Assembly: GCF_027111355.2 (NCBI RefSeq)
Contig: NZ_CP114291.2
Location: 3,286,001 to 3,350,000 of the forward strand
DNA length: 64,000 nt
DNA from: Flavobacterium eburneipallidum
GTDB lineage: Bacteria; Bacteroidota; Bacteroidia; Flavobacteriales; Flavobacteriaceae
Reading direction: 5' to 3'
A program made the translations under genes and the position numbers. Under the pieces are notes generated by a model. That model was not told the origin of the DNA. It was given only the letters and a program-made list of their open reading frames with translations, and made no database searches. This document shows, piece after piece, positions 59,080 to 64,000 of the stretch; position 1 is the first letter of the stretch; the number at the start of each line of letters is the position of its first letter.

Positions 59080-61670
59080 AATTTTAGACTTTGTTTTTTT
59101 CCAGTATAGGTAATTTCTCTTTTTTGTGTTTTTCCCTCCTTATTGATTAAAACAACATTGAAGTTTCTTTTAGACAGCATTCCTTTAAATTTTCCTTTTA
59201 GATCATTTATTGTCAATTGCTTTTCAGCATTTTTCCATTCGAATTTAATTTGAGAAAAAGCGCCCTTTTCATAATTGTAGTTATCTCCTTCATCTTCGTA
59301 TAATGTAAAATTACCATCGGCACCTTCGTAAATACGAATTTCAAGATTATCCCACTTTTTTTCATTAGTCGATTGTACTATTGGTCCAAAAGGGATTATA
59401 GCACCTGCTTTCACAAACAATGGTATTCTATTTAATGGTGCATTTACTTTCACTTTTTGTCCTCCGTCAAAACTGTTTCCTGTCCAGAAGTCGAACCATT
59501 TTGTATCTTTTGGCAAATAAACTTCCCAATCTGCAACACCTGATTCAACAACTGGGGCAACTAAAAATGATTTTCCAAACATATATTCATAAGGCTGACT
59601 CACTGCTTTTTCATCGTTTTGAAAATCCATTACAAGCGGTCTCATAAAAGTAGAACCTTCTTTAATTTTTGATGTTTCAGAATAGATGTACGGCATTAAT
59701 TGGTAACGAAGATTCAACATCTCTCTCATATTGTCTTCCACTTTCTGACCGTATTTCCAAGGTTCAGTTTCGGTTTGATAGCCGTGCAATCTAAATATGG
59801 TACTAAATGCTCCCCATTGAAACCATCTGGTTAACAATTCATGGAATTTTTCATCCTTGTATTGTCCACCACCCGGACGGAAAAAACCACCAATGTCGGT
59901 TGTCCAATACGGCATTCCTGTTAAGGTAAAATTCATTCCAGAAACAATTTGCTTTTTAAAACCATCCCAGGTTCCGCCAATATCACCTGACCAGTTAATA
60001 GTTCCAAAACGTTGTTGTCCTGCAAATGCAGAACGTGTTAATATGGTTACCCTTTTTTCAGGATTTGTCTTTCTCTGTCCTTCATAAACCGATTTACTTA
60101 CAAATAACGGATACGTAAGTCGGTAAAAATCGCCAGGGCCTTGATGTGTCATCGTGCCAACAAGAGCATCGTTTTCCGGCTCTGTTGCATCCATCCACCA
60201 ACCATCAACTCCATTTGAAAATAAATTTTCATTTAATGTATTCCAATAGGCTTTACCTGTTTCGGGATTAAAATAATCCAGCCATTTGGTATTCGGAATG
60301 TACATTCCGTTTTCAACATATTTTTTCCCAATTGCAGAGTTTTTATCCGGATTAGACCAAACAGAAATCACAAAATGAGAATTCAAATCGTGTAATTCCT
60401 TAATAAAACCAGAAGGATTTGGGTATTTTTTTTCGTCAAATTGTGGCACTCCCCAGCCATTATTTCCCCAATACTGCCAATCTTGTACAATTACATCTAA
60501 TGGTAATTTACGCTCACGAAATTCTTTGACTGTTTTAATCAAATGTTCGCTGGAGGTATAACGTTCACGACATTGCCAAAAACCATACGCCCATAAAGGC
60601 AACATAGGAGCCTGACCTGAAACACTTCTGTAAGTATTAATTACTTCATCCGTATCTTTTCCTTTGAAAACTACATAATCTAAAGATTTAGCATTCGAAG
60701 ATCGGAAAGTTGTCGAATTATTTGTTTTTCTAAAACTCAATTTAGGTTTATTAGTAGTATTACAAACGATTTGAACCGAATGTTCACCAGCTTTCAAATT
60801 AACCAATGCACTAATTGCAGGTGGCAACCACAAATTAGATTGATCGATAATGGTTTTATCATCAATTATAACCAAATGACGGCTGTCCATATCGCCTAAA
60901 TCTAGCATAATGGAATAGTGTCCTTCTTTTTCTACACTAAATTTCCCTGTATATAATGCTTGTCTTTGCGATACTTTTTGAGTTCCCGATGTTGTCGTTA
61001 CCTCAACTTCTTTATTGTTATCCGATGATTTTTCGCTTTTAGCAAGTGTAATCAAATTATCGTTTGGATTAAACTCGGTAAGCCCATATTGATGCCAAAG
61101 AATTCCATATCCTTTATTGGAGTATAAAAAAGGAACTGCAATTTGTGTATTCACCTGAGTTAATTTTTGGCTAATGTCTTTTAGATTATAATGTCCGTCC
61201 TGAAACTGTCCCAATCCAAAAAGAAATTCATTTTCAGGCGAATTAAAACTTTGCTCGACTACATAACAAGGATTTCCATTTACAGTACTGGAAGCCATTT
61301 TTCTACTATCTGCTTTTTCGCTTAAAAAAACATTTCCTTTGCTGTCCTTGAAATTTAATGCTTTGGTTTTTTTATTGAATAAAACCGTAATTGAAGTTGT
61401 TTTCAACTGAATTTCATCATTGTTCTCCGTAACCTTAAAAGCAGGCACTGGCAATTTATTTACAAGAATTAATTCTTCATCCTGCTTTATATTCTCTGCA
61501 TTTATCTGAATTCTAATTGAATTTACTGTTATTGGAATAATATTCAGCGTGCCTTGAGTTAGCCGAATCGAAATATGATCTTTATGCAAAGTATAACTCG
61601 TATTGATGCTCTTAAAACTGAATAGCAGTATTAAAAAAATGGGAGCAAAAAATTTCGGTTTAAAATTCAT
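59076..61670 (-). CDS. GH31 alpha-glycosidase with PA14 insert
   Basis: The 864-residue product has an N-terminal hydrophobic signal (FFAPIFLILLFSF). It is GH31 with nucleophile Asp494 (GWWMDATEPE) and acid/base Asp563 (WSGDIGGTWD). At about 215-320 a PA14 domain is inserted in the N-terminal region (ALYTGKFSVEKEGHYSIML, HLVIIDDKTIIDQ). The same insertion is known from the Cellvibrio xyloglucan alpha-xylosidase Xyl31A, where it helps bind longer oligosaccharides. It lies 9 nt after the GH97 gene and overlaps the next GH31 by 4 nt. The signal ends less sharply than in neighbours, so its location is probably but not certainly periplasmic. Confidence 0.92.
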   Translation of the reverse strand: MNFKPKFFAPIFLILLFSFKSINTSYTLHKDHISIRLTQGTLNIIPITVNSIRIQINAENIKQDEELILVNKLPVPAFKVTENNDEIQLKTTSITVLFNKKTKALNFKDSKGNVFLSEKADSRKMASSTVNGNPCYVVEQSFNSPENEFLFGLGQFQDGHYNLKDISQKLTQVNTQIAVPFLYSNKGYGILWHQYGLTEFNPNDNLITLAKSEKSSDNNKEVEVTTTSGTQKVSQRQALYTGKFSVEKEGHYSIMLDLGDMDSRHLVIIDDKTIIDQSNLWLPPAISALVNLKAGEHSVQIVCNTTNKPKLSFRKTNNSTTFRSSNAKSLDYVVFKGKDTDEVINTYRSVSGQAPMLPLWAYGFWQCRERYTSSEHLIKTVKEFRERKLPLDVIVQDWQYWGNNGWGVPQFDEKKYPNPSGFIKELHDLNSHFVISVWSNPDKNSAIGKKYVENGMYIPNTKWLDYFNPETGKAYWNTLNENLFSNGVDGWWMDATEPENDALVGTMTHQGPGDFYRLTYPLFVSKSVYEGQRKTNPEKRVTILTRSAFAGQQRFGTINWSGDIGGTWDGFKKQIVSGMNFTLTGMPYWTTDIGGFFRPGGGQYKDEKFHELLTRWFQWGAFSTIFRLHGYQTETEPWKYGQKVEDNMREMLNLRYQLMPYIYSETSKIKEGSTFMRPLVMDFQNDEKAVSQPYEYMFGKSFLVAPVVESGVADWEVYLPKDTKWFDFWTGNSFDGGQKVKVNAPLNRIPLFVKAGAIIPFGPIVQSTNEKKWDNLEIRIYEGADGNFTLYEDEGDNYNYEKGAFSQIKFEWKNAEKQLTINDLKGKFKGMLSKRNFNVVLINKEGKTQKREITYTGKKQSLKL

Positions 61671-61679
61671 AGTAATGAT

Positions 61680-63587
61680 TTATTTAATAATTTGTATTGA
61701 TGCGACAAAGCCTCCTAAGCTCAACATTTTAACATCGACAGCTGTTGTTGATTTATCCACAACTAAGTATTGCGTTGAAAAAGTTTTATCGTGAGTTCCA
61801 TCAGCAATTAATGTTAGTTTATAAGTATGTCCTTCTGGTAAAAAATCAAATTTTAAATGTTGTATTTTTTCTTTTTTTCCTGAATTAATTCCACCGATGA
61901 ACCAATTATCACCTTTTTTACGAGCAATAACTGTAAACTTTCCTGGATAACCGTCAAGCAGTTTAGTGTCATCCCAAGCTGTTGGAACATCCTTTAAAAA
62001 TGTCTTTGCTGCATCTGGCAAATTATAATAACCCTCGGGTCTATCGGCCATATGCTGGATAGCTGACTCAAAAACGATACTCAATGCCAGTTCGTGTCCA
62101 TAAGAGGTAATATGGGAAAATTGTGAATTTGTAAAAGTAACAGGTGTATAATCCATCGAACCAATTACGTTTCTTGTATAGGGCAATGTATTATTATGTT
62201 CTGCTGCTGATGTTGTTAATTCTGGTCCATTATTATACCATTCGGCTCCGCGAACTGCCTCATAAGTCATCAAATGTGGATAGGTTCTTTGCCAGCCACG
62301 AGGAACTAAACAACCGTGAAAATAGACCATAATTTTATACTTAGCGGCATCTTCTAAAATATCAAGATAATAGTTCATCATTTCTTGCTTTTCGCTTAAG
62401 AAAAAATCAACTTTTATTCCGTACACACCAAGCTTATTTAATTTTTCAAATTCTTCAACTCGATTTTTGTGTGTTAACATCCGATCCACTGGAGTTGAAG
62501 TAATCCATTTAAACTTTCCAGAATTATACCACATCAATGGTTTAATTCCTTTGGAATGGATGTATTTTATTGCATCTTCTAATTTTCCTCCATTCTCCAT
62601 TTGATCCCATTCCCAATCCAGAAGTGTATAAGGCCAATTCATCGATGCTGCCAAATCTGCAAATTCTGTAACTACTTTAAAATCTTTTGTCCCATGGTTA
62701 TTCGACCAATAATTCCACGAAGCCAGTCCGGGTTGAATCCAATCTGTATTAGTTAAAACGGAAGGCTTGGACACATCGTCAACTAAAGTGGATTCGACAA
62801 TATCAGAAAGACTTCCAATAATAACAACACGCCAAGGCGATTTCCAGGGAAGTGAAATTTTAGTCTGTGGTTCTCCTACTCCTTCGTCCTTGCCTGGAAG
62901 TGTTACTTTATATTGAGAATTGGTAGTTTTATTACTGAGTTTTGTAGCCGCATAATTTCTATCGACATCTGCCTCATGGATTAAATACCAAGCTGAAGCA
63001 TCATTGGTCTTAAACAATGCCGGATAACACCAATCTTGCTGATTAACAGCATCACTCATATTGCCATATAAACCTTCATTTGAAAGATCAAATTTTTCTA
63101 ACCAACGGTTTGTTTTATCTGGAATTGAGTATGACGTGAGTTCATCTTTTATTGTAAACTCGCCACTTTTTTCAGGAAATTCATACCTAAAAGTAACACC
63201 ATCATTGTAAGCTCTAATGATTATATTAAGTTTTGCTTTCGAAGGATTTTCAAAATATAAAACTATTTCATTGGCTGAATTGGTACACTTAGAACGTTTT
63301 CCGTGAAGTGCAGCATATTCTTCATTAATTAACAATGGCTTACCAACTTTTATCAATTTTAGTTCTGTTGAAAAGTCTTGGTCACTTCTAGAAATGCCTA
63401 GATCTATTTTAGGTAATACTTCTGAAATTTTTCCGTTAAAATTATAATTAGCTTGTAGATACCAGTTATCATTATTATCAAATACCGATACATTGATTTT
63501 TTTATTTGGAGACACTACCAATGCCTTTTGCCCAAAAGACAAAACAGTTATAAATAGAAATATAATGATATTGATTTTTGACTTCAA
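61680..63587 (-). CDS. GH97 retaining-type alpha-glycosidase
   Basis: The 635-residue secreted enzyme has a signal peptide to about residue 20 (VLSFGQ). It has the N-terminal super-sandwich of GH97 and a barrel with LLDWEWDQMENGG, IKVDFFLSEKQ and YFHGCLVPRGWQRTYPHL. The Asp in KVDF matches the retaining-type nucleophile. The second GH97 gene of this locus, at 51704, shares these motifs but is clearly different elsewhere, for example in an active-site loop (FLSE versus FGGD), suggesting distinct sugars such as alpha-galactose or beta-L-arabinopyranose. It follows the GH127 gene by 6 nt. Confidence 0.9.
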   Translation of the reverse strand: MKSKINIIIFLFITVLSFGQKALVVSPNKKINVSVFDNNDNWYLQANYNFNGKISEVLPKIDLGISRSDQDFSTELKLIKVGKPLLINEEYAALHGKRSKCTNSANEIVLYFENPSKAKLNIIIRAYNDGVTFRYEFPEKSGEFTIKDELTSYSIPDKTNRWLEKFDLSNEGLYGNMSDAVNQQDWCYPALFKTNDASAWYLIHEADVDRNYAATKLSNKTTNSQYKVTLPGKDEGVGEPQTKISLPWKSPWRVVIIGSLSDIVESTLVDDVSKPSVLTNTDWIQPGLASWNYWSNNHGTKDFKVVTEFADLAASMNWPYTLLDWEWDQMENGGKLEDAIKYIHSKGIKPLMWYNSGKFKWITSTPVDRMLTHKNRVEEFEKLNKLGVYGIKVDFFLSEKQEMMNYYLDILEDAAKYKIMVYFHGCLVPRGWQRTYPHLMTYEAVRGAEWYNNGPELTTSAAEHNNTLPYTRNVIGSMDYTPVTFTNSQFSHITSYGHELALSIVFESAIQHMADRPEGYYNLPDAAKTFLKDVPTAWDDTKLLDGYPGKFTVIARKKGDNWFIGGINSGKKEKIQHLKFDFLPEGHTYKLTLIADGTHDKTFSTQYLVVDKSTTAVDVKMLSLGGFVASIQIIK

Positions 63588-63593
63588 AATTTC

Positions 63594-64000
63594 TTAATTT
63601 AAATTTTTGATTAAACGAACATGATATATTGCACTGGTACTCGCATTTGATTGCGCTTGAAAACGCACTCTAACTTTATCTTTCCCTTTTATGATAGCAG
63701 CTGGAATTGGATAAGTGGTATCGATAAATTGGTTAATACTGTTTCTTTTAGAAGTATCTACAGATGCTAATTTTTGATCATCAATATAAATGTCAAACTT
63801 TTTTGTACCCCATTCAAATCCCCAATAACGTACAATAAGACTTAGATTAGTTTCAGAACGAGTTGCCATCAGGTAACTAAAATAGCCTTGATCCCTGGCA
63901 TCTCTCCAAAACTCATTTTCAGAATTGCCCGCATTGGATTTTGATTTTTCCATATAATGATCACTTTCTGGCTGTTGTTCTCCAGTAGCAACAAAATCAA
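63594..64000 (-). CDS. GH127-type beta-L-arabinofuranosidase, C-terminal fragment
   Basis: Only the last 135 or so residues lie in the window; the frame stays open through 64000, so the ATG at 63953 is internal. The visible part reads DFVATGEQQPESDHYME at the edge, then FWRDARDQGYFSYLM, YWGFEWGTKKFDIYIDD, YPIPAAI and VRVRFQAQ. This pattern (GEQQPE.DH, W+DA+D.GYFSY, YWG) matches the C-terminal beta domain (DUF6805-type) of GH127/DUF1680 beta-L-arabinofuranosidases. The catalytic domain, with its Zn-binding Cys/Glu site, is outside the window. It is presumably the leader of, or an early gene in, the run GH127-GH97-GH31-GH31-GH43. Confidence 0.8.
   Translation of the reverse strand, partial: DFVATGEQQPESDHYMEKSKSNAGNSENEFWRDARDQGYFSYLMATRSETNLSLIVRYWGFEWGTKKFDIYIDDQKLASVDTSKRNSINQFIDTTYPIPAAIIKGKDKVRVRFQAQSNASTSAIYHVRLIKNLN

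Overview
The window looks like chromosomal DNA of a Flavobacterium-type Bacteroidota. It is strongly AT-rich and its enzymes are typical polysaccharide-utilisation enzymes. One protein ends in a type IX secretion sorting domain, and the promoters I can find resemble the Bacteroidota form (TTG, about 17-20 nt, TAnnTTTG). I made all calls by reading the sequence; no database search was run.

Region 1 (about 1-8.9 kb, all minus strand) is a stress and signalling block. It holds a three-gene unit (CsbD-like protein, helical lipoprotein, 50-residue membrane peptide), an unknown 135-residue protein, Dps, an L,D-transpeptidase lipoprotein, an operon of small AraC-type regulator, hybrid histidine kinase and response regulator, and a small lipoprotein. 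The csbD unit, the 135-residue gene, dps and the AraC-kinase-regulator operon each have the same 38-nt element upstream, so they probably form one regulon that includes its own signalling genes.

Region 2 (about 9.2-11.3 kb) is a single DUF6119/TIGR04141-type gene with its own promoter and terminator. It is flanked by non-coding DNA and looks like an inserted accessory gene.

Region 3 (about 11.5-64 kb) is a very large xylan-degradation locus, cut by the right edge. A rightward part carries a macroglobulin/plug-type envelope protein and the operon GH67 - GH10 - GPH symporter - cytoplasmic GH43. A leftward part carries GH30 (T9SS), GH115, three CE1-type esterase genes, GH8, an alpha/beta esterase, GH115, CE6, a GDSL esterase, GH115, two GH10, a small secreted protein, six GH43, two GH97, two GH31 and the C-terminal end of a GH127. 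Together these could cut the xylan backbone (GH10, GH30, GH8), remove glucuronic acid (GH115, GH67), arabinose and xylose (GH43, GH127), acyl groups (CE1, CE6, others) and rarer alpha-linked sugars (GH31, GH97), then import and finish the oligosaccharides. No SusC/SusD pair and no regulator gene lie in region 3 within this window.

The most interesting regulatory signal is a near-palindrome, ACACAACCGATTGTGT, resembling a LacI-family operator. It occurs upstream of the 913-residue envelope protein, the GH67 operon, the GH30 gene and one GH10 gene. A fifth copy stands before a non-coding stretch that ends in a strong terminator, a candidate small RNA. Two of the operators lie inside a duplicated promoter region of about 265-300 bp.
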